In this document: one piece after another, positions 9,206 to 18,549 of the stretch
How positions within the stretch are numbered: the first letter of the stretch is position 1
How the letters are laid out: each line of letters begins with the position of its first letter
Assembly: GCA_016869215.1 (NCBI GenBank)
Contig: VGEP01000002.1
Location: 124,001-188,000 of the forward strand
Length of the DNA stretch: 64,000 nt
Direction: 5' to 3'
Source: Alphaproteobacteria bacterium
GTDB lineage: Bacteria > Pseudomonadota > Alphaproteobacteria > Rhizobiales > Xanthobacteraceae
Made by a program: the position numbers and the translations under genes
Notes under the pieces: model-generated
Databases searched by the model: none
What the model saw: the letters and a program-made list of their open reading frames with translations, nothing else
Told to the model about the DNA's origin: nothing

Positions 9206-10357
9206 ATGTTCCGTCGTGACACGCCTGCCGAGGCCGCGTTCCGCACCGAGGTCCGGACGTGGCTGGAGGCCAATCTCCCAACGGCCCTGCGGGGCCGCAC
9301 GACGCGACCGCCGCCCGAAGAGTTGATGCCGTGGTACCGGACGCTGTCCCGGAAGGGATGGATCGCGCCGCATTGGCCCAAGCAGCACGGCGGGATGGGC
9401 GCGACGCTCAACGAACAGATTGTCATGACGGAGGAGCTGGCGCGCGTCGGTGCACCGCCCCTGCCGGTCCAGGGCCTCAATCACATCGGCCCGATCCTGA
9501 TGGAATTCGGGACCGAAGCGCAGAAGGCCAAGCATCTTCCACCGATCGTCGCGGGCACGGTGATCTGGGCGCAGGGCTATTCCGAGCCCGGCGCGGGCTC
9601 CGACCTTGCAAGCCTGACGACGCGCGCAACGCTCGACGGCGACAGGTTCATCGTCAAAGGCCACAAGATCTGGACCACATGGGCGCACCATTCGGACTGG
9701 ATGTTCGCGCTGGTGCGCACCGATCCGCAGGCCCAGCCGAAGCACGCCGGCATCAGCTTCCTGCTGATCGACCTGCATAGCCCCGGGATCAAGGTCCGGC
9801 CGATCCGCACCATCGCCGCCGACGACGAGTACGCCGAAGTGTTCCTCGACGACGTCACGGTTCCGGCCGAAAACCTCGTCGGCAAACTCAACGACGGCTG
9901 GCGCATCGCCAACGCACTGCTCGGTCACGAGCGCATCGGAACCTCCAACCCGCAATTTGTGCTGACGGCGCTGGAACGCATCAAGACTATGGCGCGCGCG
10001 ACGGGCATCATTGCCGATCCCGCGTTCCAGGATCGTCTGGCCGCCGCCAGCATCAATATCACCGCGCTCTCGGCACTGTTCAGCCACGCCGTCGAGTTGA
10101 CCAACCACGAGCAAAGCCCCGGACCGGAGTCGTCCATCATCAAGATCGTCGGCTCGGAGCTGCTGCAATCGCTCAACGAGCTTCTGGTCGAGGCCGCGGG
10201 CGGCCACGCCACGGCGGACTGCCCCTTCGAGACCAATTTCGGCGCGGTCGATGCCGCCATTCCGTACCTATTCTCGCGGCGCGTTACGATCTACGGCGGC
10301 TCGTCCGAGATCCAGCGCAACGTCCTGGCCCGCCGCGTGTTGAATCTGCCAAGCTGA
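9206..10357 (+). CDS. Acyl-CoA dehydrogenase, catalytic (alpha-type) subunit
   Basis: A 383-residue FAD acyl-CoA dehydrogenase. N-terminal, beta and C-terminal helical domains are complete: RAEV-like start (FRTEVRTWLEAN), the substrate/FAD motif GYSEPGAGSDLASL, and the C-terminal YGGSSEIQRNVLARRVL. It lacks the Glu of medium-chain enzymes in the last motif (YGG instead of YEG) but keeps a Glu in LGHERIG, where isovaleryl-type enzymes have their base. It lies 22 bases before a second, shorter dehydrogenase that lacks this Glu, suggesting an alpha/beta heteromer. The substrate is not evident; context suggests a branched or ring-derived acyl-CoA. Confidence 0.9.
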   Translation: MFRRDTPAEAAFRTEVRTWLEANLPTALRGRTTRPPPEELMPWYRTLSRKGWIAPHWPKQHGGMGATLNEQIVMTEELARVGAPPLPVQGLNHIGPILMEFGTEAQKAKHLPPIVAGTVIWAQGYSEPGAGSDLASLTTRATLDGDRFIVKGHKIWTTWAHHSDWMFALVRTDPQAQPKHAGISFLLIDLHSPGIKVRPIRTIAADDEYAEVFLDDVTVPAENLVGKLNDGWRIANALLGHERIGTSNPQFVLTALERIKTMARATGIIADPAFQDRLAAASINITALSALFSHAVELTNHEQSPGPESSIIKIVGSELLQSLNELLVEAAGGHATADCPFETNFGAVDAAIPYLFSRRVTIYGGSSEIQRNVLARRVLNLPS

Positions 10358-10379
10358 GCGACCATACGAAAGCAAGGCC

Positions 10380-11474
10380 ATGGACGTTCGCCTGACCTCC
10401 GAGCAGAGCCTGCTTCGCGACAGCGCAGCCAAGTTCGTCGCGGCCGCCGGGCCGAAGGTGGCGCGCGGCTTTCGCGGCCAAAGTCCTGGCTTCGCGCCGG
10501 CGCGGCTTCGCGAGGCGGGCGAACTTGGGTGGCTTGGCATTCTTGTGCCGGAAGCGAACGGCGGCCTCGGCCTTGGCCTGACCGAGCTTGCGTTGGTGCT
10601 GCAGCAGGCGGGACGCGGCCTTGTCTGCGAGCCGATCGGACTTGCCGCGATCTCGGCTGCGGCGCTGGCCCAGGGCCCAAAGCTGCACCCGATGCTGGAG
10701 CGCGCCATGTCCGGCGCGGCGCTGATCGTGCCGGCGCTGCAGGAGGGCGCGCACGGCGATGAGCCGTCCGCGCCTCGCACACGGCTCGCGAGATCGCAAG
10801 GCTCGCTGCGCGTCACCGGCCGGAAGATGTTCGTCTGCGCCGGCGGCGCGGACGGATTCCTGGTCAGCGCCATGGGACCGGACGGCCCCGTCCTTTGTCT
10901 TGTCGAGCGCGACGCACCGGGTTGCATGCTCGCCGCCACGCAGACGGTGGACGGGCGCAGCCTCTTCACGCTCGACCTTGCGGACACGCCGGCCAATCTT
11001 GTTTCGCCGCATCCGGGGTCGCGGGACGCCGCGGAGACTCTCCATCATCTTGCACTGATCGCCCTGTCGGCCGAGCTGCTGGGAGTCATGGAGAGGGCAC
11101 AGGAGATAACCTTCGACTACCTGCGTATCCGCAAGCAGTTCGGCAAGCTGATCGGAAGCTTCCAGGCGCTGCAGCACCAGGCGGTCAACATCTACATCCG
11201 CACCGAGGCGGTGCGCTCGCTGGTGTTTCAGATCGCGGCCAACAACGAGCCATTCGGCATCGATCCCGCGCTGGCCATCGCGGTGAAGGCCAAGGCGTCC
11301 GAAGATGCGCTGGTGGTGACGCAGACCTGCATTCAACTGCACGGCGGAATCGGATTCACCGACGAGCACGACATCGGCCTCTATCTCAAGCGCGCGATGC
11401 TGTTGTCGTCGCTGTTCGGCAATGTCGCGGCACAGCGGCGCCGATATGCGGCCGGCATGAATCTGTCGGCGTAG
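10380..11474 (+). CDS. Acyl-CoA dehydrogenase, small (beta-type) subunit
   Basis: A 364-residue member of the acyl-CoA dehydrogenase family. The C-terminal FAD-binding segment is clear (RIRKQFGKLIGSFQALQH and QLHGGIGFTDEHDIGLYLKRA), whereas the middle domain is divergent and the GYSEP-type motif is absent. At the position where the alpha-type proteins have a base Glu it reads ALSAELLGVMERA without the expected E-R pair. This pattern, together with its neighbour, resembles the non-catalytic or cofactor-binding partner in heterotetrameric dehydrogenases of steroid side-chain degradation. The start codon ATG at 10380 follows an AGCAAGG sequence. Confidence 0.87.
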   Translation: MDVRLTSEQSLLRDSAAKFVAAAGPKVARGFRGQSPGFAPARLREAGELGWLGILVPEANGGLGLGLTELALVLQQAGRGLVCEPIGLAAISAAALAQGPKLHPMLERAMSGAALIVPALQEGAHGDEPSAPRTRLARSQGSLRVTGRKMFVCAGGADGFLVSAMGPDGPVLCLVERDAPGCMLAATQTVDGRSLFTLDLADTPANLVSPHPGSRDAAETLHHLALIALSAELLGVMERAQEITFDYLRIRKQFGKLIGSFQALQHQAVNIYIRTEAVRSLVFQIAANNEPFGIDPALAIAVKAKASEDALVVTQTCIQLHGGIGFTDEHDIGLYLKRAMLLSSLFGNVAAQRRRYAAGMNLSA

Positions 11475-11598
11475 GAGGGAGCGCGTTTGTGGCGATGCGA
11501 AAATCCGGGTGCATCGCCGGCATGCGAGCGCGGCCCGCGCCGCAGGGCCGGTCCGGATCGGAATGCGCTACGCTTATGGGTGTCGCGCGCGAGTTGTC

Positions 11599-12687
11599 AT
11601 GAGTGACCCAGGTTCTGAAGTAGCCGCCGGATTGACGGAAGCCGAGCGCGATATTCTCCGCAAATCGGTGCGGGACTTTCTCGCGAGTGCGTGGCCGCCG
11701 GACGAGTCCGTCGAGAATGCAGGCGACGCCGCCGCGACTGCCGCGCTTTGGCGTGGCATGGCGCGGCAGGGCCTGACCGCGCTTGGCTCCGGCGGCGACG
11801 GGACCGGAACGCGCGAGATCCTTCTCGTGTTCGAGGAACTAGGGCGCGCCGCCTGCCCTGCCCCGCTGCTTGGCGCGGTCGCGGCCAATCTCGTGCTGTC
11901 GCGGCAATCCTCCAACGCGGCGCAGGCACTGCGCGACGACATTCACCAGGGCAAGGCTGCGATTGCACTGGCGCTCGGTGCGTTCGACGGCGACCCGGCG
12001 GCCGGCGGTATCGTGCTGCATGGCGAAATTGCCCGTGGCGAGTTGCGATTTGTCGAAGGTGCCGGCGCGGCGACGCACCTGCTCGCGTTTACGGATGCGC
12101 CCGTGGGTGTCGCCTGCATCGCAGCCGGCGCGCCGGGCGTGAACATCCGGCCGACACCGGGCCTCGCCGTGCCGCCGTTCTCGAACATCGTGCTGGACGG
12201 CGTGTCGGCCGTTCGCCTGAACACCGCTCGCGACACACTCGAAGAGACCGCCGCGGTGGCGCGCCTCGCCTGCGCCGGCCGTGCGCTGGGCGCGGCGCAG
12301 CGTGCGTTCGATCTCGCCGTGGAGCACTCCAAGGTGCGCAAGCAGTTCGGCCAGCTCATCGGCCAGTTTCAGGCGGTTCAACACAAGCTCGCCGATTGCC
12401 TCATCGGTCTCGACGGCGCGCGACTCGCGCTCGATTCCGCCGCCGAAGCGCGCGATGCAGGCAACGCGGACTGGCCGGTGTTCGCTTCGGCGGCCGTCGC
12501 GTTTGCCGGTCCGGCGCTACGCGACGTGTCGATCGAGACACATCGCGCGCTCGGCGCCATCGGATACGCGGAAGAACATGAGGCGCCGCGGCACTTCCGC
12601 CGTGTGCATGCCGATCTCGTACGGTTCGGTGGCGCGCCGCGGGCGCGCGCCGAGCTTGCCGACTATCTGCTGGGGCCGGTGCAGTAG
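11599..12687 (+). CDS. Acyl-CoA dehydrogenase, small (beta-type) subunit
   Basis: A 362-residue acyl-CoA dehydrogenase family protein. It has the FAD-binding helix VRKQFGQLIGQFQAVQHKLAD and an AIGYAEEHEAPRHFRR C-terminus, but a weak middle domain and no E-R base motif in its helix (LACAGRALGAAQRAF). The frame is open 30 codons further upstream; the ATG at 11599 (MSDPGSE) is chosen because earlier residues are not family-like. The next dehydrogenase starts one base after its stop, so the two are coupled and probably form one complex. Confidence 0.87.
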   Translation: MSDPGSEVAAGLTEAERDILRKSVRDFLASAWPPDESVENAGDAAATAALWRGMARQGLTALGSGGDGTGTREILLVFEELGRAACPAPLLGAVAANLVLSRQSSNAAQALRDDIHQGKAAIALALGAFDGDPAAGGIVLHGEIARGELRFVEGAGAATHLLAFTDAPVGVACIAAGAPGVNIRPTPGLAVPPFSNIVLDGVSAVRLNTARDTLEETAAVARLACAGRALGAAQRAFDLAVEHSKVRKQFGQLIGQFQAVQHKLADCLIGLDGARLALDSAAEARDAGNADWPVFASAAVAFAGPALRDVSIETHRALGAIGYAEEHEAPRHFRRVHADLVRFGGAPRARAELADYLLGPVQ

Positions 12688-12688
12688 C

Positions 12689-13876
12689 ATGGCAACGCTT
12701 CCCGCCCACGACATGGGGTCCGCCGCCAACGCCTTCCGCGCGGAAGTGCGCACGTGGCTTGCGAAGAACTGGACTCCAGAGAACCAGGCGGCACACCGGC
12801 GCAAGCCGTTTAAGGAGCGAGGCTGGGACGCGGAATTCTCGAAGCTGATGGGCCGAGACGGCTGGATCGGCGTCGGCTGGCCCAGGAAGTTCGGCGGCCA
12901 AGGCTGCAGCGTCACCGAACAGCTGGCGTTCGTCACCGAGATGGCGAACTCCGGCGCACCGGTGCAAGCTCATTCGACCGGCGAGTCGATCGTCGCCCAG
13001 GCGCTGTTCAAGCACGGCACGCAGGAGCAGCAGGACGAATGGCTGCCCGCGATCCGCCGCGGCGAGCGGAGCTTTGCGCTTGGCTACAGCGAGCCGGAAG
13101 CAGGTTCCGATCTTGCGGCGCTTCGCACCCGCGCCGTGCGCGACGGCGACCATTGGGTGGTGAATGGCCAGAAGCTCTGGTCCACCGGCGGCGACAAGGC
13201 CGAGTACATCTGGCTCGCGGTGCGGACCGACCCGGAGGCCAAGAAACACGCTGGAATCAGCGTGTTGATCGTCGATCTGCACTCCCCCGGCGTCACGCTG
13301 CGACCGAGCCTTGCGCTCTACGGCAAGACCTTCAGCGCGCAGTTCTACGACAACGTTCGCGTGCCGGCGACGAACATGGTGGGCGCCGTCAACGACGGCT
13401 GGAAGGTCATCACCGACGCGCTCGCCGCCGAGCGCGTGATGATCGGCGGTACACGCATGGCTGGCATCGAACGCGCGTTTGACCGGCTCACGGAATACCT
13501 GAAAACTGCCGTCGTCGGAGGAAAGGCCCTGCGGAACGATCCCGTGGTCCGGGATCGCATCGGGGCGCTCGCGGCCGACATCGAGATCGCGCGGCAGTTC
13601 CAGATGCGTAATTCGCGGCTGATCGAACAAGGCAAGGTCCCACTGCACGAAGCGGCGGTGGGCAAGGTGTTCGCGAGCGAATTGCAGGAGCGGCTCGGCC
13701 AGGCCGCGCTCGATATCCTCGGCACCCGCGGCCTGCTGTCGGAGGACGCCGAAGGCGCGCCGCTCGGCGAGATGGAGCAGCTTCTGCGACATTCGATAAT
13801 GGGCATGATCGGCGGCGGCACCAACGAAATTCAACGCAACGTCATCGCACAGCGAGGGCTGGATTTGCCCCGTTGA
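12689..13876 (+). CDS. Acyl-CoA dehydrogenase, catalytic (alpha-type) subunit
   Basis: A 395-residue acyl-CoA dehydrogenase with complete domains: FRAEVRTWLAKN, the FAD/substrate motif GYSEPEAGSDLAAL, the base-containing helix ALAAERVMIGG and the C-terminal GGGTNEIQRNVIAQRGL. The GGTNEIQRN ending is that of FadE-like enzymes of steroid and branched acyl-CoA degradation. The long open frame upstream is the shadow of the preceding gene; the ATG at 12689 is one base after its stop. With the preceding short homologue it forms the second alpha/beta pair of the operon, in beta-alpha order. Confidence 0.91.
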   Translation: MATLPAHDMGSAANAFRAEVRTWLAKNWTPENQAAHRRKPFKERGWDAEFSKLMGRDGWIGVGWPRKFGGQGCSVTEQLAFVTEMANSGAPVQAHSTGESIVAQALFKHGTQEQQDEWLPAIRRGERSFALGYSEPEAGSDLAALRTRAVRDGDHWVVNGQKLWSTGGDKAEYIWLAVRTDPEAKKHAGISVLIVDLHSPGVTLRPSLALYGKTFSAQFYDNVRVPATNMVGAVNDGWKVITDALAAERVMIGGTRMAGIERAFDRLTEYLKTAVVGGKALRNDPVVRDRIGALAADIEIARQFQMRNSRLIEQGKVPLHEAAVGKVFASELQERLGQAALDILGTRGLLSEDAEGAPLGEMEQLLRHSIMGMIGGGTNEIQRNVIAQRGLDLPR

Positions 13877-13890
13877 ACCAGGAGTCGTTC

Positions 13891-14676
13891 ATGAGCGAAG
13901 AGCAGACGGTCACCTACGAGCTGGACGGCGAGATCGCCCTTGTCGGCCTCAACCGTCCGGACAAGCGCAATTGCTTCAACCCGACAGTGATGAAGCAGCT
14001 GCGCGAGGCGATCGACCGTGCCGGCGAAGAAGCCAAGTGCGGAATCATCTTCGGCCACGGCGACAACTTCTGCGCCGGGCTCGATCTGCGCTGGGCCGCA
14101 GAGAACTGGAAGACCGGACGCTCCGAGCGGCTGCCGTTCCCGTTCAACCGCAACTCCTATTTCGAGGCGATGGCGCGCGGCAACATCCCGTTCATTGCCG
14201 CACTGCACGGCGCGACGCTCGGAGGCGGGCTCGAGACGGCCTCCGCCGCGCACATCCGCGTCGCCGACGATACGACGTATTTCGGACTGCCCGAAGGCAC
14301 GCGCGGCATTTTCATCGGCGGCGGCGGCTCGGTGCGCGTGGCGCGGCTGATCGGATTTGCGCGGATGCAGGACATGATGCTGACCGGCCGGGTGCTCAAG
14401 GCCGACGAGGCCGAACGCTACGGTATCGTCCAGTACGTGGTGCCGAAGGGCCAGCAAATGGCCAAGGCTAAGGAGCTGGCGCTGAAAATCTGCAAGAATG
14501 CGCCGCTGTCGAACTTCGCCATCACCAACAGCCTGCCGCGGCTCCAGGACATGAACTACGACGACGGCCTGTTCTTCGAGCGCATGGTCGCCGAATACAC
14601 CCGCAGCCCAGAGTCGATCCAGCGCCTGCACCAGTTCCTCGACAAGACCGCGCCGCGCGTTCGTCCGCAGGATTAA
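13891..14676 (+). CDS. Enoyl-CoA hydratase/isomerase family protein
   Basis: A 261-residue crotonase-fold protein. The oxyanion-hole segments are GDNFCAGLDLRWAAE and HGATLGGGLETASAAHIRVAD, followed by GLPEGTRGIFIGGGGSVR. In the second active-site region the usual Glu of hydratases is present as PEGTRG, so hydratase activity is possible, though isomerase or hydrolase activity cannot be excluded. A TTG at 13873 overlaps the previous stop, but the ATG at 13891 has an AGGAG site 6 bases upstream and is preferred. It acts with the dehydrogenases in beta-oxidation-like steps. Confidence 0.9.
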   Translation: MSEEQTVTYELDGEIALVGLNRPDKRNCFNPTVMKQLREAIDRAGEEAKCGIIFGHGDNFCAGLDLRWAAENWKTGRSERLPFPFNRNSYFEAMARGNIPFIAALHGATLGGGLETASAAHIRVADDTTYFGLPEGTRGIFIGGGGSVRVARLIGFARMQDMMLTGRVLKADEAERYGIVQYVVPKGQQMAKAKELALKICKNAPLSNFAITNSLPRLQDMNYDDGLFFERMVAEYTRSPESIQRLHQFLDKTAPRVRPQD

Positions 14677-14728
14677 ACACGCGAGCGACGACAACACGGC
14701 GCTGCAAGCGCGCCACAGGGAGTGAAAC

Positions 14729-15898
14729 ATGGCTTTGCGTGACCATGCGATTGTGGCCTACGCCGAAACCAAGGTGATGGAGAAGAGCGACCGGGACGTA
14801 TTCGTCCTGATCGGCGAAATGCTCGAGTCGCTGCTCGACAGCACCGGCGTCGAAAAGAACGAGGTCGACGGGCTGGTGGTGGCGGGAATGACCGGTACCG
14901 GCGCCGGCAACATCTTCTGGCCGCAGACCATCGCCGATGTGCTGGGAATGCAGGTCGGCTTCTGCGAGCAGGTGAACATCGGCGGCTGTTCGGCCGCCGG
15001 CTGCGTGGTGCGTGCTGCGGCCGCGATCGAGTACGGATTGTGCGAAATCGCCTTTCTGTCCTTCTCCGACACCCATGTTCTGGAGGACAAGACCGACCAC
15101 AGCCACACCTATCGTCGCGAATGGACCGACCCCTACGGCCTGATGGGCCCGCCCGGCGCGTTCGGCCTGCTCAGCCGCGCCTACGAGGCGAAATACGGCC
15201 TCGACTACCGCATGCTCGGCAAGCTCGCGGTGACGCAGCGCAACCACGCGATCATGAACGAACACGCCTGCGAAAAGCTGCGCGTGCCGATCACCATCGA
15301 CGATTATCTGAACTCGCGCATGATCGCCGAACCGATCCGGCTGCTGGACTGCGTAATGCGGACCGATGGCGGGGCCGGTCTCCTCATGATGAGCCGCAAG
15401 AAGGCCAGGGAGAAGGGTCTCACTAAGAACATCATCCCGATCGGCTACGCAGAGCTGACCAATTATCTCGGCGGCGAAAATCTGGTCGACGTGACCAAGA
15501 GCGGCCATCAGATTTGCGGCGACAAGGCGCTTAAGCAGGCCGGGCTCGGGATCAAGGACATCAAGTCCTTCCACCCCTATGACGACTTCATCATTGCGAT
15601 CATGCTGCAGATGGAGGCGTTCGGCTTCTGCAAGGCCGGCCAGGGCATCCCCTACGTCCGCGAAACGAATTTCGCTTACGACGGCGACCTTCCGCTCAAC
15701 ACCGGCGGCGGACAGATTTCCGCGGGACAAGCGGCCGGATCGTCGGAGAACCTCCTCGAAGCAGTACGCCAATTGCGCCGCGAGGCGGGCGAACGGCAGA
15801 TCAAGGACACCAGCAACGCGCTGGTGACCGGAATCGGCTGGATCAACTACGCACGCAACTGGGGCTCGAGCGCAGCCCTGGTGCTGGTTCCGGAATAG
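14729..15898 (+). CDS. Thiolase-family protein (SCP2/lipid-transfer type), possible aldolase
   Basis: A 389-residue thiolase-fold protein. The N-terminal nucleophile region reads QVNIGGCSAAGC and the C-terminal region SFHPYDDFIIAIM, then NTGGGQISAGQAAGSSENLLEA. The GHP histidine motif of true thiolases (GGxxxxGHPxGATG) is replaced by GGQISAGQAAG, as in Ltp2-like proteins that act as retro-aldolases in steroid side-chain removal. It is followed after 11 bases by a DUF35 protein, the usual partner of such thiolase-like enzymes. Either thiolytic or aldol cleavage of a branched 3-hydroxy/3-oxo-acyl-CoA is possible. Confidence 0.87.
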   Translation: MALRDHAIVAYAETKVMEKSDRDVFVLIGEMLESLLDSTGVEKNEVDGLVVAGMTGTGAGNIFWPQTIADVLGMQVGFCEQVNIGGCSAAGCVVRAAAAIEYGLCEIAFLSFSDTHVLEDKTDHSHTYRREWTDPYGLMGPPGAFGLLSRAYEAKYGLDYRMLGKLAVTQRNHAIMNEHACEKLRVPITIDDYLNSRMIAEPIRLLDCVMRTDGGAGLLMMSRKKAREKGLTKNIIPIGYAELTNYLGGENLVDVTKSGHQICGDKALKQAGLGIKDIKSFHPYDDFIIAIMLQMEAFGFCKAGQGIPYVRETNFAYDGDLPLNTGGGQISAGQAAGSSENLLEAVRQLRREAGERQIKDTSNALVTGIGWINYARNWGSSAALVLVPE

Positions 15899-15909
15899 GC
15901 GAGGAATTC

Positions 15910-16347
15910 ATGACAACGGCACTGAACGACACCCTCGGCGTCAAGCGCACGATCCGGCACTTCGACTTCTCCGAGCCCTACTGGGAGGGCACGAAGCAGA
16001 AGAAGCTGATGATCCAGTACTGCAAGACCGCGAAGAAGTATCAGCACTTCCCGCGCCCGGTGAGCATCTTCACCGGACGGCGGCGCGACATCGAATGGCG
16101 CGAGGTCTCGGGCAAGGGCACCGTGTATTCCTACACCGTCACCCACCGCGGCACGCCGGCGTTTCGCGGCAAGGAGCCCTATGCGCTGGTTTGCGTCACG
16201 CTCGACGTCGGCGTCAATTTCGTCGCCAACATCGTCAATTGCACGACCGAGGAATTGAAAGTCGGCATGAAGGTGAAGCCGTACTGGCATCCGCTCGACG
16301 ACGGCACGCATTTGATGATGTTCCAGCCGGACAAGGATGCGAAATGA
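15910..16347 (+). CDS. DUF35 OB-fold protein, partner of thiolase-like enzyme
   Basis: A 145-residue protein of the Zn-ribbon/OB-fold (DUF35) family. The OB part is clear: WREVSGKGTVYSYTVTHRG, PYALVCVTLDVGVNFVANIV and KVGMKVKPYW. In most members the N-terminus holds a CxxC...CPxC zinc ribbon; here the aligned segment is MIQYCKTAKKYQHFPRPVSIF with a single cysteine, so the ribbon has lost its ligands. Such proteins dock on thiolase-like enzymes and bring in CoA substrates. It overlaps the next start by four bases (ATGA). Confidence 0.85.
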   Translation: MTTALNDTLGVKRTIRHFDFSEPYWEGTKQKKLMIQYCKTAKKYQHFPRPVSIFTGRRRDIEWREVSGKGTVYSYTVTHRGTPAFRGKEPYALVCVTLDVGVNFVANIVNCTTEELKVGMKVKPYWHPLDDGTHLMMFQPDKDAK

Positions 16348-18452
16348 CAAGTCCGGAGACCGCGCGCGGCCCGAAGGCCGTCGCCAGATTCCTGCGCCCG
16401 CGCTCGATCGCCATCGTCGGCATGTCGGCGCGCGCGGGCAGTCCCGGCCAGGTCATTCTGCAATCGCTCAAGCTCAACAAATTCGATGGCGACATCCACC
16501 TGGTCGGCCGTAGCGAGGAGCCGATCGACGGGCGGCCGGTTCTGAAGAGCCCGGACGAACTGCCCGAGGGCGTGGACCTCGCGGTGTTCACGCTGCCGGC
16601 GGCTGGCGTGCGCGACGCCATCGCCGCCTGCGCCCGCCGCAAGGTCGGCGCCGCAATGATCTTTGCCGCGGGCTTCGCCGAGGTCGGCGAGCAGGCGATG
16701 CAGGACGAGGTCGCCAATATCGCGCGCGGCGGCGGTCTTGCGATCGTCGGGCCGAATTGCCTTGGCGTCACCAACAACGTCGACGGCCTGATGCTGCACA
16801 TGCTGTACGCGCAGGAGGCGCTGCGGTTCGGCAAGGAGTCGAAGCCGGGGCTTGCCTTCATCGGCCAGAGCGGTGGCATGCTGGGCCATTTTCAGCGCGC
16901 CGCCGACGCGCGCGGCACGCCGCTGTCTTACGTCATTTCCACCGGCAACGAGATCGGCCTCGAGTCCACCGACTTCCTCGAATTCATGGCCGACGACCCG
17001 GCGACAAGCGTGATCGTGGCCTACACCGAGCAGGTGCGGCGGCCGCGCGACTTCCTCGCCGCCATTCGCCGCTGCCGCGCCGCGGGCAAGCCGGTGGTCC
17101 TGATGTTCCCCGGCCGCAGCGTGAAATCGCGGCAGGCCGCACAGTCGCACACCGGCGCGCTGGTCGGCGACTATGCGACCATGCAGACGCAGGCCGAGGA
17201 CGCCGGCGCCATCGTCGTCACCACCATGGACGAGATGATCGATCTCGCCGAGCTGCTGGTGCGGTTCCCGAAGCCCCCGTCGAAAGGACCCGGCATCCTG
17301 ACCGCGTCTGGCGCCTTCGTCGGCCTCTCCAACGACATGGCGGAGGAACTCGGCTTCGAGTTTCCGCAGGTCGAGCCCGCGACGCTCAAGCGGTTCCAGG
17401 AGGTGCTGCCACCTTACGGCAACTACGGCAATCCGCTCGACGTCACCGCGGGATTCACGCCGGCCTCGCTGCCCGCGGCCACCAAGGCGCTGATCGACGA
17501 CCCGAACATCGGGATGATTTTCATTTCGTTTCCGATCCGCTTTGGCGCGGTTGTCCAGGGCTTCAACAAGGGCATGGAGCACTCCGACAAGCCGAAAGTC
17601 CTGGTGGCGCTCGGCGACACCTCGCCGCTCGGTCCGGATGTCATGGAAGCGGTGAAGCAAGGCCCCGCGGTGTTCTCGCGCTCGTCCGACCGCATGATGC
17701 GCGCCATCGCACTCTATACGCGCTACGGCCGCCTGCTCGCCCGGCCGCGCACGACCGATGCGCCGAAGCCGATCGCGGGCCTGCCCAAACTCGGCAAGGG
17801 TACGCAGCCGGAATGGCTCGGCAAGAAGGTGCTGGCAGCGGCCGGCATCCGCGTGCCGGACGGCGACCTCGCACCCACCGCCGAGGAGGCGATGACTGTA
17901 GCGAAGCGCATCGGCTATCCCGTCGTTCTAAAGGCGCAGGCCGCAGCGCTGTCGCACAAGACCGAGGCCGGCGGCGTGATCCTGAACATCGCCGACGACG
18001 CCGCGCTGCGCATAGCCTGGGACACGCTGACCGGCAATATCAAGCGCGCCGCACCCGGCGTGACGCTCGACGGCGCACTGGTCGAGAAAATGTCGCCGAA
18101 GGGCCTCGAACTGATGATCGGCGCCAAGCGCGATCCCGGCTGGGGCGCGGTGCTGCTGGTCGGCCTGGGCGGCATCTGGGTCGAGGCGTTGGGCGACGTT
18201 CAGTTGCTGCCGGTGGACGCCGACAAGGAGCAGATCATCGCGGCGCTCGACAGACTGCGCTCCGCCAAGCTGCTCGCCGGCGTCCGCGGCGCGCCGCCCG
18301 CCGACGTCGGCGCGATCGCCGAAGCGGTGATGGGCATCGGTCGGATCATGCAGACCGTGCCCGACATCGTCGAGATCGACGTGAATCCCTTGATGGTGCA
18401 CGGCCGGGGACAGGGCGCAACCGCGCTCGATGCACTGATTGTGACGCAGTGA
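16344..18452 (+). CDS. ADP-forming acyl-CoA synthetase (acetate-CoA ligase family)
   Basis: A 702-residue single-chain NDP-forming acyl-CoA synthetase. Domains in order: CoA-binding Rossmann domain (about 10-130; LRPRSIAIVGMSARAGSPG), two flavodoxin-like ligase domains (about 150-450; FIGQSGGMLGH, then SHTGALVGDY with the phosphohistidine near 269), and an ATP-grasp domain from about 480 (VVLKAQAAALSHKTEAGGV, then EIDVNPLMV). It makes acyl-CoA from acid with ATP giving ADP and phosphate, or the reverse. As last gene of the operon it may activate the acid imported by the Bug system. Using this instead of an AMP-forming FadD is uncommon. Confidence 0.92.
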   Translation: MTSPETARGPKAVARFLRPRSIAIVGMSARAGSPGQVILQSLKLNKFDGDIHLVGRSEEPIDGRPVLKSPDELPEGVDLAVFTLPAAGVRDAIAACARRKVGAAMIFAAGFAEVGEQAMQDEVANIARGGGLAIVGPNCLGVTNNVDGLMLHMLYAQEALRFGKESKPGLAFIGQSGGMLGHFQRAADARGTPLSYVISTGNEIGLESTDFLEFMADDPATSVIVAYTEQVRRPRDFLAAIRRCRAAGKPVVLMFPGRSVKSRQAAQSHTGALVGDYATMQTQAEDAGAIVVTTMDEMIDLAELLVRFPKPPSKGPGILTASGAFVGLSNDMAEELGFEFPQVEPATLKRFQEVLPPYGNYGNPLDVTAGFTPASLPAATKALIDDPNIGMIFISFPIRFGAVVQGFNKGMEHSDKPKVLVALGDTSPLGPDVMEAVKQGPAVFSRSSDRMMRAIALYTRYGRLLARPRTTDAPKPIAGLPKLGKGTQPEWLGKKVLAAAGIRVPDGDLAPTAEEAMTVAKRIGYPVVLKAQAAALSHKTEAGGVILNIADDAALRIAWDTLTGNIKRAAPGVTLDGALVEKMSPKGLELMIGAKRDPGWGAVLLVGLGGIWVEALGDVQLLPVDADKEQIIAALDRLRSAKLLAGVRGAPPADVGAIAEAVMGIGRIMQTVPDIVEIDVNPLMVHGRGQGATALDALIVTQ

Positions 18453-18549
18453 CGGCGGCGGGAAATATCGTCGCAGGCGACGGCTCCCGGCGCTGGCCCG
18501 CGCCATATCCTATTGTTAAGCGGCGCAGCGCTCATTAGGCTGCGGCGGG

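Noticed and set aside
13955-13965. GTCCGGACAA inside the enoyl-CoA hydratase gene
   Set aside because: Matches the GntR-type operator core but lies within coding sequence, far from the regulated units, and lacks the flanking dyad.
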